Below, piece by piece: positions 1 through 7,515 of a stretch of DNA of 42,020 nt; position 1 is the stretch's first letter; each line of letters begins with the position of its first letter. The DNA lies in assembly GCA_900552145.1 (NCBI GenBank), contig URYW01000008.1, positions 1 to 42,020 on the forward strand, in the 5' to 3' direction. The notes under the pieces are model-generated. The model was not told the origin of the DNA. It was given only the letters and a program-made list of their open reading frames with translations, and ran no database searches. The DNA is from an uncultured Collinsella sp. (lineage in GTDB: Bacteria > Actinomycetota > Coriobacteriia > Coriobacteriales > Coriobacteriaceae). The position numbers were made by a program, and so were the translations under genes.

Positions 1-269
1 GTCTCAAGAAGGAGTAACATCGGGACTTGCAGCGACGGACCTCAGGACGCTCTTACACCACGTCTGCGCGCGCGACCCGAGGTCTATCGAAATTACTTCA
101 TTTTGTCTCAAGGTTGAGCCAAATTAGCGTACATCTGTTGCGTAAAATGAGCAAAAATGGCTTCATGAAATGTCTCTATTTTCATGTCAGTACTCATATT
201 TGCCACTTTTTGACCACAGGGGCATCTACCGCGCGAAATCGATATGTCAAATCTGCCAAAAACGGCCCA
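1..269. other. Non-coding stretch, nothing recognised
   Basis: No reading frame here has a plausible ribosome binding site or recognisable protein. The sequence becomes AT-richer from about 95 onward, in contrast to the GC-rich genes that follow, which is typical of intergenic DNA in this genome. It lies downstream of the tRNA-Leu terminator on the minus strand. Confidence 0.5.
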
Positions 270-271
270 TA

Positions 272-298
272 ACAAAAAAGCTCCCATTGCTGGGAGCT
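272..298 (-). terminator. Rho-independent terminator of tRNA-Leu
   Basis: An 8-bp perfect stem (279-286 with 291-298, AGCTCCCA/TGGGAGCT) with a 4-nt loop is followed on the minus strand by a run of T (complement of the A run 273-279). It sits just downstream of the tRNA-Leu 3' end. Confidence 0.85.
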
Positions 299-309
299 CT
301 TTCAATCAA

Positions 310-396
310 TGGTGCGGGCGAAAGGACTTGAACCTTCATGGGGTTGCCCCCATACGGACCTGAACCGTACGCGTCTGCCAATTCCGCCACGCCCGC
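310..396 (-). tRNA. tRNA-Leu (anticodon CAG)
   Basis: Reading the minus strand gives an 87-nt class II tRNA with the acceptor pair GCGGGCG/CGCCCGC, a D-arm, an anticodon stem TACGG/CCGTA around loop TTCAGGT (anticodon CAG), a long variable arm (GGGGGCAACCCC region) and a TTCAAGT T-loop. The 3' CCA is encoded (310-312). The long variable arm and CAG anticodon identify leucine. It has its own promoter and terminator, so it is probably a single-gene unit. Confidence 0.95.
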
Positions 397-407
397 GTGC
401 AGGAATT

Positions 408-436
408 AGAATAACGGAGCGCCACCACGAACGCAA
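408..436 (-). promoter_or_regulatory. Sigma-70-type promoter of tRNA-Leu
   Basis: On the minus strand a -35 box TTGCGT (436-431) and a -10 box TATTCT (413-408) are separated by exactly 17 nt. The tRNA starts 12 nt further on. It lies between the tatD stop codon and the tRNA, so the tRNA need not rely on read-through from tatD. Confidence 0.7.
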
Positions 437-439
437 GAA

Positions 440-1357
440 CTATTTTTGAAAAAGTTTGTAGGCATTTTCCCAAGCGGCTTGCGCGATTGTTTCGGCATCC
501 TCACCAGTGCGATCGACACGGTCGTTAACCAGCGTGTTTGCCGTAATAGAAATCATTGCGGGCTCGCATTCAAGACCGCGGATGGGCTCCGGAGCCATAT
601 ACGGGCAATCCGTCTCGAACAAAATTCGATCGAGTGGGGTTGCCGCAAATGCCTCGCGCACGTCGTCGTTGCGCTTAAAGGTGGCCGCACCACCATAGGC
701 GATATAGCAGCCCAGCTCCACAAAGCGCTCCATCGTGGCGCGGTCCTCGCCAAAGCAGTGCAGCACACAACCGGCCTGGGGCACGCCCACCTCACGAAGC
801 ACGTTGTAGGCGTCCACGTGCGAGGTTCGCTCCTGGTCCGTGTCCTCGTGACGCAGATGCAGCTCCACCGGCACGTTACGGCACACGGCAAGCTCGAGCT
901 GGCGCGCCATGCAGTCAATCTGCACGTTATGGGGTGCCGGCGCGATATCGTCGTCATAGTCCATGTGGTAGTCCAGGCCGATTTCGCCAATACCGGCGCA
1001 TAAGGGGTCATCGAGTGCGGCAACGACCTGTGCGTGAACGTCGTCGGTATAGTCCGGCGCGCCATACGGATGCACGCCGGCAAGATACTTGATCTGCGGG
1101 ATATCCTGCATCGGCAGAATTTCGCGCACGAGCCAGTCGCTATAGTCCGTCACGCTGCGCTTGTCGGCGATGGGGTCGAGCATCGTCACCAACAGGTCGA
1201 CGCCCGCGGCTTTGGCACGCAGGAGCGTCTCGGGCACATCCTTGCCCCAGAACGAAAGCAGATGTGCATGCGTGTCGGCAAGCGGCGCCAAGGGCACGGG
1301 ACAAGCAACCGTCTTCTTTTTCTTGGTAAACGTCACGCGTTCGGCATTAAGCGTCAT
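440..1357 (-). CDS. tatD: TatD family metal-dependent DNase/hydrolase
   Basis: A 305-residue TatD-family (amidohydrolase TIM-barrel) protein, expected to be a cytoplasmic metal-dependent 3'-5' DNase. Family signatures visible are the metal-binding DTHAHL near residue 28, GEIGLDYH around residue 123 (the E binds metal), ELHLRH, LHCFGED and FETDCPY near the C-terminus. The chosen ATG is preceded by AGGAG seven bases upstream and overlaps the end of rsmA by 11 bp, so translation is likely coupled. The roughly 20 residues before the domain, rich in lysine (KKKKT), are a short extension. The tatD-rsmA pairing next to metG and rsmI is a widespread bacterial arrangement. Substrate in vivo is not deducible from sequence. 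Confidence 0.93.
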   Translation of the reverse strand: MTLNAERVTFTKKKKTVACPVPLAPLADTHAHLLSFWGKDVPETLLRAKAAGVDLLVTMLDPIADKRSVTDYSDWLVREILPMQDIPQIKYLAGVHPYGAPDYTDDVHAQVVAALDDPLCAGIGEIGLDYHMDYDDDIAPAPHNVQIDCMARQLELAVCRNVPVELHLRHEDTDQERTSHVDAYNVLREVGVPQAGCVLHCFGEDRATMERFVELGCYIAYGGAATFKRNDDVREAFAATPLDRILFETDCPYMAPEPIRGLECEPAMISITANTLVNDRVDRTGEDAETIAQAAWENAYKLFQK

Positions 1358-2207
1358 GGATTAGCTCCTGGGCCAGGCGGACAAAGTCGGCAACATCAAG
1401 CGTTTCGGCGCGCGTGGTGGATGCGATACCGCAAGCCTCAAAGGCGGCATCGAGCACGTCCTTGGCAAAGCCGTTGGCGCTCATGGAATTGCGGATGGTC
1501 TTGCGACGCTGAGCAAATGCAGCATCAATCACGTGGGCCACAAATTCGCAATCGAGTCCTTCGGGCACCACGCCGTCAACACGGTCGATACGCACGACGG
1601 CCGAGTCCACGTGCGGCGCCGGCATAAAGCAACGCGGCGGCACCTCAAAGCGACCCGTCACCTGCGCATACAGGCCGAGCTTTGCCGTATAGCCGCCATA
1701 GGTCTTGTTACCCGGCACTGCGGCAATGCGATCGGCAACCTCCTTTTGAACCATGACGACGGCGCGCTTGAGCGCGGGCATCGTCTGGAAGAACTGCAGG
1801 ATGATCGTCGCCGCCACGTTATAGGGCAAGTTCGCGACAAATACCGTGGGCTCGCCGCCGGCAGCCTGCTCAATCTGCTCCGGGCCCACCTTAAGCGCGT
1901 CGCCCATGATAAAGCGGAAGTTGGCATAGTCGGCGGCGTGGGCGTCGAGCACCGGTTCGAGCTCAGGATCGGCCTCAATGGACGTAACGCACGCCGCTTC
2001 CTGCAGCAACGCAAGTGTCAACGTACCGCAACCCGGACCCACCTCGAGTACGCGCTCGTCACCTGCAAGCTCGGCAAGCTCGCAAATGCGCTCGATCACA
2101 TGATTGTCGATTAGAAAGTTCTGGCCCAGGCGATGCTTGGTCGCAAGGCCAAACTCCTCTAGCAGCTCCCTGGTGGCCGTGGGGTTTGCCAAAGGCGAAG
2201 TTGTCAT
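1347..2207 (-). CDS. rsmA: 16S rRNA (A1518/A1519) dimethyltransferase RsmA/KsgA
   Basis: A 286-residue SAM-dependent methyltransferase that dimethylates two adjacent adenines in the 3'-terminal helix of 16S rRNA during 30S assembly. The N-terminus has the family hallmark RLGQNFLID, followed by the SAM-binding motif VLEVGPGCGTLT near residue 55 and the catalytic motif NLPYN near residue 126. Length matches the family. The start ATG has a strong AAGGAGG eight bases upstream. A terminator separates it from metG, so rsmA-tatD form their own short transcription unit. Confidence 0.96.
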   Translation of the reverse strand: MTTSPLANPTATRELLEEFGLATKHRLGQNFLIDNHVIERICELAELAGDERVLEVGPGCGTLTLALLQEAACVTSIEADPELEPVLDAHAADYANFRFIMGDALKVGPEQIEQAAGGEPTVFVANLPYNVAATIILQFFQTMPALKRAVVMVQKEVADRIAAVPGNKTYGGYTAKLGLYAQVTGRFEVPPRCFMPAPHVDSAVVRIDRVDGVVPEGLDCEFVAHVIDAAFAQRRKTIRNSMSANGFAKDVLDAAFEACGIASTTRAETLDVADFVRLAQELIHDA

Positions 2208-2242
2208 GGTTGCCTCCTTAGCATGATGGCGGCGTCTTGAAA

Positions 2243-2275
2243 CAAAAGGGCATGGACCGTGGTGGCCATGCCCTT
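2243..2275 (-). terminator. Rho-independent terminator of the metG unit
   Basis: A 10-bp stem (2246-2255 with 2266-2275, AAGGGCATGG/CCATGCCCTT) is followed on the minus strand by TTTTG. It lies 43 bp past the metG stop and before the rsmA ribosome binding site, separating the two minus-strand units. Confidence 0.85.
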
Positions 2276-2317
2276 ACAGCTAAACAGCAAATTGCCGATA
2301 TGGCGCTCGCGCGGTCT

Positions 2318-3919
2318 CTACGCCAGACGCGGGAACAGCGGATCGCCCTTCTCGACGGGCTGACCACCAGCAAGCAGGCCCCAAGCGCAAATGCCCTTGA
2401 GGTCGTCGCTCGCGGCCTCGTCCTCGCAGGACAGGCGGCGCAGAGCCTCGGCAGAAGTCTGGGGCATGAGCGGCATCAGCAGGTGAGCGGCAATGCGGAT
2501 GGCCTCGAGCAGGTTGTAGATCACAAACGCCAGCTCGTCAGCCTTGGCCTCGTCCTTGGCAAGTGCCCAAGGCTCGGAGTCCTCGATGTAGTGGTTGGCG
2601 GCGTGGATGAGCTCCATGACCTCGTCCTTGGCTCCACCGTAATCGAGCACGTCCATCTTGGCCATGTAGCGCTCGACCAAACCGTCGGCAATCTTTGCCA
2701 GCGGGTTGTCGAACGCATCGAACGATGCGGGCTTGGCGGGCGCGCAACCGTCAAAATACTTGCCGCTCATGTTGAGCGAACGCGAGATGAGGTTGCCCCA
2801 GCTGTTGGCCAGGTCGGCGTTGTAGACCTGCTCCATGCGGTCGAAGCTGATGGCACCGTCGGTGCCGGGGACGACGTCGGTCATAAAGTAGTAGCGATAG
2901 CCCTCGACGCCCAGCATGTCGATAACGTCCTGCGGAGCGATGGCGTTGCCGCGGCTCTTGGACATCTTCTCGGCCTTGCCGGTCTCGGCATTGCGCACGG
3001 TCAGGAAGCCGTGGGCAAAGACGTGCTCGGGCAGGGCCTCGCCGATGGCCATGAGCATGGCGGGCCAAATGACGCAGTGGAAGCGGATGATGTCCTTACC
3101 CACGATGTGGAACTGCGCGGGCCAGCGATAGGCCAGCTCGGCACGCGCCTCGTCGGTGTCGACACCGTAGCCGACGGCCGTCATATAGTTGAGCAGCGCA
3201 TCGAACCACACGTAGGTCACGTGACCCTCGTCAAACGGGACCTGAATGCCCCAGTCAAAGCTCGTACGGCTCACGGAAAGGTCGTTAAGGCCGCCCTCGA
3301 CAAAGCTGCGAACCTCGTTCATGCGGAACGCAGGCTCGACAAAGTCGGGATGCTCGTCATAGAGCTTAAGCAGCTTGTCCTGGAAGGCGGAAAGCTTGAA
3401 GAAGTAGGACTCCTCCTGCACGCGCTCAAGCGGACGGTGGCAGTCGGGGCACAGGTGCTGGCCGACGCTGCCGTACTCCTCGTCGCCCTTCTGGACCTGC
3501 GTATCGGTAAAGTAGGTCTCGTCAGGCACGCAATACCAGCCGTCGTAGCTGCCCTTATACAGGTAGCCGGACTCCTTCATGCGCTCCCACAGGTACTGCA
3601 CGGCATGGTGCTGGCGCGGCTCGGTGGTGCGAATGAAGTCATCATTGGAAATCTCGAGCTTGCTCCAAAGCTCCTTGAAGTGCGGAGCCTGGCTATCGGT
3701 CCACTCCTGCGGCGTCATGTTGTGCTTGGCTGCGGCCTCGGCGACCTTCTCGCCGTGCTCGTCCATGCCGGTCAGGAATTTGACGTTATAGCCGGCGGAA
3801 CGGCGATAGCGAGCCTGAACGTCGGCGATGATGGTGGAATAAGCCGTGCCCAGGTGCGGATCGGCGTTGACGTAGTAGATGGGCGTCGTGATAAAGAACG
3901 AAGGCTTGCTTTGATCCAT
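2318..3919 (-). CDS. metG: Methionine-tRNA ligase
   Basis: A 533-residue class Ia aminoacyl-tRNA synthetase that charges tRNA-Met. The N-terminus has the HIGH-type motif in YYVNADPHLGTAYS (residues ~15-28), a zinc-type CPDCHRP in the connective region, and the KMSKSRGN signature in the C-terminal half of the Rossmann core. It ends shortly after the helical anticodon-binding domain, so it is the short form without the C-terminal EMAP-like dimerisation domain. It starts at an ATG with GGAGG upstream and lies 69 bp downstream of rsmI, probably in the same operon. Confidence 0.97.
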   Translation of the reverse strand: MDQSKPSFFITTPIYYVNADPHLGTAYSTIIADVQARYRRSAGYNVKFLTGMDEHGEKVAEAAAKHNMTPQEWTDSQAPHFKELWSKLEISNDDFIRTTEPRQHHAVQYLWERMKESGYLYKGSYDGWYCVPDETYFTDTQVQKGDEEYGSVGQHLCPDCHRPLERVQEESYFFKLSAFQDKLLKLYDEHPDFVEPAFRMNEVRSFVEGGLNDLSVSRTSFDWGIQVPFDEGHVTYVWFDALLNYMTAVGYGVDTDEARAELAYRWPAQFHIVGKDIIRFHCVIWPAMLMAIGEALPEHVFAHGFLTVRNAETGKAEKMSKSRGNAIAPQDVIDMLGVEGYRYYFMTDVVPGTDGAISFDRMEQVYNADLANSWGNLISRSLNMSGKYFDGCAPAKPASFDAFDNPLAKIADGLVERYMAKMDVLDYGGAKDEVMELIHAANHYIEDSEPWALAKDEAKADELAFVIYNLLEAIRIAAHLLMPLMPQTSAEALRRLSCEDEAASDDLKGICAWGLLAGGQPVEKGDPLFPRLA

Positions 3920-3988
3920 GGGGTTTGTCCTCCAGAAAAACGTTGCATACAGAGGATGATTCTAGCGCAAGGGCTGGATATCCTCCAT

Positions 3989-4867
3989 CTATTGCATATC
4001 GAGCACCATGGCATAGACATCGCGCTTGCGGCGCGAATACTTCTGAGACAGGCGCTTGGCCACCGCAGAGGCGGGCTCCCCCTCCTCGAGCGCGGCGCGG
4101 ATATCCGCGCGCAGGGCCTCGTCGGGATCCGCTGCCGCGGCGCCAACCGGCACGATACCGGCCTCCTCATCCTCGCTCGGCGGCGCGATGACCAGCGCAA
4201 TCTCGCCCTTTACCTCGCCGCGAGCACGCAGCTCCTCGGCAAGTTGGGCAGCGAGCCCGCGCAAGACCTCCTCGTGCAGCTTGGTGAGTTCGCGGCAGAC
4301 GGCAACCTCACGCTGGGGAAAGACCTCCGCCACGGCCTCGAGCGTCGCCACGATGCGATGTGGAGACTCGTAGAAGATGAGCGCGCCGGGCACCACGGCA
4401 AGGCGCTGCAAACGGCGCACGCGGTCGCCGTGCTTTCGGCCCAAAAAGCCCTCGAAGAAAAAATGCTCGCAGGGAATGCCGGACGAAACGAGCGCCGTGA
4501 CGCAAGCAGAGGGCCCGGGAATAACTTCGACGGGCACATCGGCCTCACGCGCCGCCTCGACCAGCGCCTGGCCGGGATCGGACACGCTCGGCATGCCGGC
4601 GTCCGAGGCAAAGGCGAGGGTCTCCCCCGCCAGCAGACGGTCGACCAGGCCGGCGGCGCGGTTGGCGATCACATTCTCGTCGCAACGGACAAGCGGCTTG
4701 GAAATGCCCAGGTGCATCAGCAGCTTTGACGTCACACGCGTGTCTTCGCAGCAGATGACATCGGCAGCGGCAAAGGCTTCGCCAACGAGCTGGGACAGTT
4801 CGCCCAGGTTGCCGATGGGCGTGCCGACCACATAGAGTTTGCCCGTATGGGCGCTGTTTTGCGTCAT
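3989..4867 (-). CDS. rsmI: 16S rRNA (cytidine1402-2'-O)-methyltransferase RsmI
   Basis: A 292-residue tetrapyrrole-methylase-fold enzyme that 2'-O-methylates C1402 in the 30S decoding centre. Signatures are LYVVGTPIGNLGELS at the N-terminus, ICCEDTR, ASDAGMPSVSDPG (cofactor and substrate pocket) and VIPGPSACVTALVSSG. The C-terminal extension ends in a basic KRLSQKYSRRKRDVY region, as in actinobacterial and firmicute homologues. It starts 6 bp after the stop of the upstream glycosidase-like gene, so the two are co-transcribed. Confidence 0.95.
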   Translation of the reverse strand: MTQNSAHTGKLYVVGTPIGNLGELSQLVGEAFAAADVICCEDTRVTSKLLMHLGISKPLVRCDENVIANRAAGLVDRLLAGETLAFASDAGMPSVSDPGQALVEAAREADVPVEVIPGPSACVTALVSSGIPCEHFFFEGFLGRKHGDRVRRLQRLAVVPGALIFYESPHRIVATLEAVAEVFPQREVAVCRELTKLHEEVLRGLAAQLAEELRARGEVKGEIALVIAPPSEDEEAGIVPVGAAAADPDEALRADIRAALEEGEPASAVAKRLSQKYSRRKRDVYAMVLDMQ

Positions 4868-4873
4868 ATCAAC

Positions 4874-5935
4874 CTATTCAATCATGCCGCGCTCGAGCGT
4901 ACCGAGCGCCGCGCGGGCGTCCCATGCTGCAATGCGCTTCTCGGTCTTCCACGTTTGGAAGAACCAACCGGCAGCCGGCGCAAACGAAGCCAGCTGATTG
5001 GCGATAAACACGCGCTCGTAGGCATTGCGGCCTTCGGGCGTAACCGACGAGTTGGCAAAAATCGCCGCGCCCGACCATTCGCCCACCAGCACGGGGAACC
5101 CAGTCGAAATCGCTTCTTTAAGCTCGCGCTTGTTACGGGAAATCGCCGTCGTCAGCCCGCGGGGGCTCGTGATATCGAGCGCATACTCGTCGCGGTAATG
5201 GTACAGGTGAAGGTCCATGTAGACGTTCTTGTACTTGGCGCCGCGCATAAAATGCTTCCACTCGCTGGGATGCCCCGAAGACGAAAAGACGACGATCTTA
5301 TCCTCGGGCATATACGAACGGACGAGCTCGTAGGCATCGCGATAGAAATTGCGCAGGTAGTGAGCCGGAATGCCATCCGTCATGGCAAAGAGACTCTTGC
5401 GGACACTCATCTGCGGCGTATCCAGCAGCTCAATGCCCAGCAGGCTCTCGGCCTCGCCGTAACGCTCGGCCAAGCGCTCGAGCACGTCGAGTGCGACATG
5501 GCGGCCGTTAGTGGACGAATGCCACTCGGCAACAGCCTCCGGCGTGGCGGGCGAATCGTTGGAATCGCCCTGGCCACCGGGCACAGTTGCCAGGTCAAGC
5601 AGCACGCGAATGTTGTACTTGGCAGCCCACTCAATCGCGCGGTCGATGTAATCGACAACCGAGATGTAGGAGGCATCGGACTCCTGTGAGCCAAAGGCAT
5701 ACCAAGGCACCGGCAGGCGCACGGCGTTGAGACCGATCTGCGCCATGCGACGGAAATCATCCTCGCTCACAAACGTCTCGTAATGACGGCGCATGCGCTC
5801 GTTATAGGCGGCGGTGCCCATGGCCTCCTGCAGCTCGGCCGCATTGGATGCACCGGTCGCCGCGTATAGCGACGGGGTCACCCAAGGCTCGGGAATAAAC
5901 CAGCCAGAGAGATTAACGCCGAGTATCCTCTCCAT
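4874..5935 (-). CDS. GH5-like (exo-1,3-beta-glucanase type) protein with altered catalytic NEP motif
   Basis: A 353-residue protein resembling GH5 glucan 1,3-beta-glucosidases. GVNLSGWFIPEPW near residue 5, the barrel strand motif GLNAVRLPVPWY, HLYHYRD, and VLVGEWSGA (nucleophile-type Glu286) fit the family. The position where GH5 enzymes carry the acid/base in an N-E-P motif (IELLNEP) reads IELLDTPQ here, i.e. Asp172-Thr173, so the usual proton donor is missing. No signal peptide is visible, so it should be cytoplasmic. The ATG chosen has AAGGGGG just upstream; the frame is open further but runs through a 62-bp-period repeat that cannot be coding. It is followed at 6 bp by rsmI. It may be an enzyme with relocated chemistry, or a binding protein. 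Confidence 0.72.
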   Translation of the reverse strand: MERILGVNLSGWFIPEPWVTPSLYAATGASNAAELQEAMGTAAYNERMRRHYETFVSEDDFRRMAQIGLNAVRLPVPWYAFGSQESDASYISVVDYIDRAIEWAAKYNIRVLLDLATVPGGQGDSNDSPATPEAVAEWHSSTNGRHVALDVLERLAERYGEAESLLGIELLDTPQMSVRKSLFAMTDGIPAHYLRNFYRDAYELVRSYMPEDKIVVFSSSGHPSEWKHFMRGAKYKNVYMDLHLYHYRDEYALDITSPRGLTTAISRNKRELKEAISTGFPVLVGEWSGAAIFANSSVTPEGRNAYERVFIANQLASFAPAAGWFFQTWKTEKRIAAWDARAALGTLERGMIE

Positions 5936-6123
5936 CACTGCCCCCTTCGGATCGTGCAGGCCGAGCCTGCATCGTATTGCATAGGAAAAGTATCGTTTTG
6001 AGTATACCCGCGCGTGCGGACAGACGACCGAACGGTCTGTAAAGTGGCGCAAAAGCGGGAGGAATGTCTGAGCGGGCCCGAGATGGCGCGCCGAGATGTG
6101 CACGCACGTCGGAAGTACGCGCC

Positions 6124-6298
6124 GGAAAGCGCATCCCGTTCTGAGCGCGGGATCTGGGACGCAGTTTCCGCCAAAGACCGCAAAAGGAAAGCACATCCCA
6201 TTCTGACGCCGGATTCCGGGTCGCGCTTTCCCAAGCGGCCTCAAAGCGGAAAACGCATCCCACTCTGAAGCCAAATTCCGGGACGCAGTTTCGCAGAG
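6124..6298. repeat. Three tandem copies of a 62-bp hairpin-forming repeat
   Basis: Copies begin at 6124, 6186 and 6248, exactly 62 bp apart. Each starts with GGAAA(G/A)CGCATCCC-type sequence, continues with a (G/A/C)TTCTGA core and a CCGGGACGC-type block, and ends in (G/C)TTTC. The first and last blocks of each unit are imperfect reverse complements (GGAAA..GC.TCCC with GGGA.GC..TTTCC), so each unit can fold on itself. A 62-bp period is not a multiple of three, so it is not protein-coding. It lies between the GH5-like gene and tRNA-Phe. Confidence 0.8.
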
Positions 6299-6305
6299 CC
6301 CTCGA

Positions 6306-6336
6306 TAAAAGAAAAGGACCCCTTTGCAGAGGTCCT
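6306..6336 (-). terminator. Rho-independent terminator of tRNA-Phe
   Basis: A stem AGGACC (6315-6320) / GGTCCT (6331-6336) is followed on the minus strand by TTTCTTTT, 14 bp past the tRNA-Phe 3' end. Confidence 0.75.
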
Positions 6337-6349
6337 AGTCAATTCAAGG

Positions 6350-6422
<73 letters not shown>

Positions 6423-6454
6423 ATTTGAGGTGTGCCTTGTTTCAAGGCTTGATT

Positions 6455-6482
6455 AGTATAACCAAGGACGCGTTCCGGTCAA
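6455..6482 (-). promoter_or_regulatory. Promoter of tRNA-Phe
   Basis: Minus-strand -35 TTGACC (6482-6477) and -10 TATACT (6460-6455) with a 16-nt spacer, preceded by an A/T-rich stretch that could serve as an UP element. The tRNA starts about 33 nt downstream. Confidence 0.7.
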
Positions 6483-6545
6483 CCGAGAATTTTAAAAAAG
6501 TTTTTGAGCACAGCCTCGGTTCTATAAATCGGCACGTCAGAGGCA

Positions 6546-6833
6546 TCAGCCGGCAGCAAGAAGTTTTTCGCTCAGAGCCGCACGGGCAAACTCACTTGGC
6601 GTCATCCCCTCGGCAGCCGCCCGTCGACGAATGGCCTCCTTCATTCCCAGAGGAATCTTGACCGACAGCGTTGCCGTCCCCTCACCTGAGAGCGGGGGCC
6701 GTCCACGCACGATCCCACCAACGGTGTGTTCGCCATCCGGAAACTCTCCGCGCTCGTACGACTCGCACCACGCGTCAATCATTTCATCCGTTACAACCTG
6801 ACCATTAGCGGCCGTATACGTCTTGCCCATCAT
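6546..6833 (-). CDS. Ribbon-helix-helix antitoxin (CopG/BrnA-like)
   Basis: A 95-residue protein whose C-terminal half is a ribbon-helix-helix DNA-binding unit: TLSVKIPLGMKEAIRRRAAA (strand then helix A) and EGMTPSEFARAALSEKL (helix B). The N-terminal half (a TDEMIDAW helix and an acidic segment, then RGRPPLSG) resembles toxin-binding and linker regions of RHH antitoxins. The start ATG overlaps the stop of the upstream toxin-like gene as ATGA, so the pair is translationally coupled, with the order toxin first. It should repress its own operon and neutralise the partner. Family assignment is by motif recognition only. Confidence 0.7.
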   Translation of the reverse strand: MMGKTYTAANGQVVTDEMIDAWCESYERGEFPDGEHTVGGIVRGRPPLSGEGTATLSVKIPLGMKEAIRRRAAAEGMTPSEFARAALSEKLLAAG

Positions 6834-7096
6834 CGACCCCTCTGCCGAGCTCGCTCGATCTCTTGCCAGAATTTCTTCTGAACCGGAGACAGGGCATGAA
6901 TAATGAGCCATCCACGAATTAGTTCGACCGCAACAAGTTCCACACTTTGACCATCTGGAAGCCATCCAATGGCAAGCCATCTCGGCGGCTCGTCCTCCGA
7001 CTCGCGGCGAATGCACTCAGTAACCGCGAACCAGGCACCAAGCACCTGCTTTTCCGTCAAGTGTTTTTTGGCGTTCGGATGGATCTCAACTTCCAT
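6830..7096 (-). CDS. Small BrnT-like toxin candidate
   Basis: An 88-residue basic-ended protein. The opening HPNAKKHLTEKQVLGAWF resembles the H-x-x-A-x-K-H-L-T-x-x-x-V-x-x-AW signature of BrnT/RelE-fold toxins, followed by short strands (RWLAIGWL, VELVAVEL, GWLIIHAL) and the end KKFWQEIERARQRGR. The ATG has GGAGGAGAAG just upstream. It is coupled to the RHH gene by a 4-bp overlap, the usual logic of type II toxin-antitoxin modules. If active it would be a ribosome-dependent or free mRNA endonuclease; no catalytic residue can be named with certainty. Alternative: a non-toxic paralogue. Confidence 0.6.
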   Translation of the reverse strand: MEVEIHPNAKKHLTEKQVLGAWFAVTECIRRESEDEPPRWLAIGWLPDGQSVELVAVELIRGWLIIHALSPVQKKFWQEIERARQRGR

Positions 7097-7155
7097 GCAT
7101 CTTCTCCTCCATCTTACCCAATTTCGTATGACGAAAGTCCGCCGTCGTCAATCTC

Positions 7156-7515
7156 TTACGCCGGCACTTGTTGGAGGGTGGGAGGTGTAGCGAGGATTGA
7201 AGGGCGTTCCAATACCGCCCAGGCACCGGGACAGGAACACATGTGCCAAGGACGGACGTTTTCGTAGCGCGCGAGGATATTGCCGTCGCGATTGATGAAG
7301 GCGATGTCGATGGGATAGGCCATAAAACACGTGTGGACCGAGGAACAGTGCGGAAACGCCATGACAAGCGGCAGGCCGTTGGCGGCAACCGGACGCCGTC
7401 CCAGCATACCGCGCAGGCGCACGACAAACGACTCCGCCACCGCAAACTCGGCCGGCGTCCAACCCAGCCTGTTGAGTGCCCGCGCGTAGGCGATGTAGGA
7501 CGAGACCGCGGTCAC
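7156..7515 (-). CDS. DUF192 family protein, last gene of the Tad operon
   Basis: A 119-residue DUF192 protein: RLRGMLGRRP, AFPHCSSVHTCFM, PIDIAFINRDGNI and PGAWAVLE are typical. Function is unknown in this family. The frame is open upstream, but the likely start is a GTG whose bases overlap the stop of the preceding pseudopilin gene as GTGA, matching the coupling used elsewhere in this operon. DUF192 genes often end Tad loci in actinobacteria (recollection), which suggests a role in pilus assembly or a linked envelope process. Three cysteines (HCSSVHTC, MCSCP) cluster around the conserved core. Confidence 0.8.
   Translation of the reverse strand: MTAVSSYIAYARALNRLGWTPAEFAVAESFVVRLRGMLGRRPVAANGLPLVMAFPHCSSVHTCFMAYPIDIAFINRDGNILARYENVRPWHMCSCPGAWAVLERPSILATPPTLQQVPA

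Noticed and set aside
27..272. A small open frame of 81 codons at the window start
   Set aside because: No ribosome site, no recognisable domain, and composition like intergenic DNA.
2237..4729. An open frame of about 830 codons on the plus strand, antisense to metG and rsmI
   Set aside because: GC-rich codon bias on the true strand keeps the antisense frame open. No ribosome site or recognisable domain, and the opposite strand encodes clear MetG and RsmI.
5936..6274. N-terminal extension of the GH5-like gene through the repeat region
   Set aside because: The frame is open by chance. A good ribosome site lies before the internal ATG, and a 62-bp period shifts frame with every copy, so the repeats are not coding.
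6124..6298. CRISPR-like regular repeats
   Set aside because: The units adjoin in tandem with divergence along the whole 62 bp. There are no constant repeats separated by unique spacers, and no cas genes.
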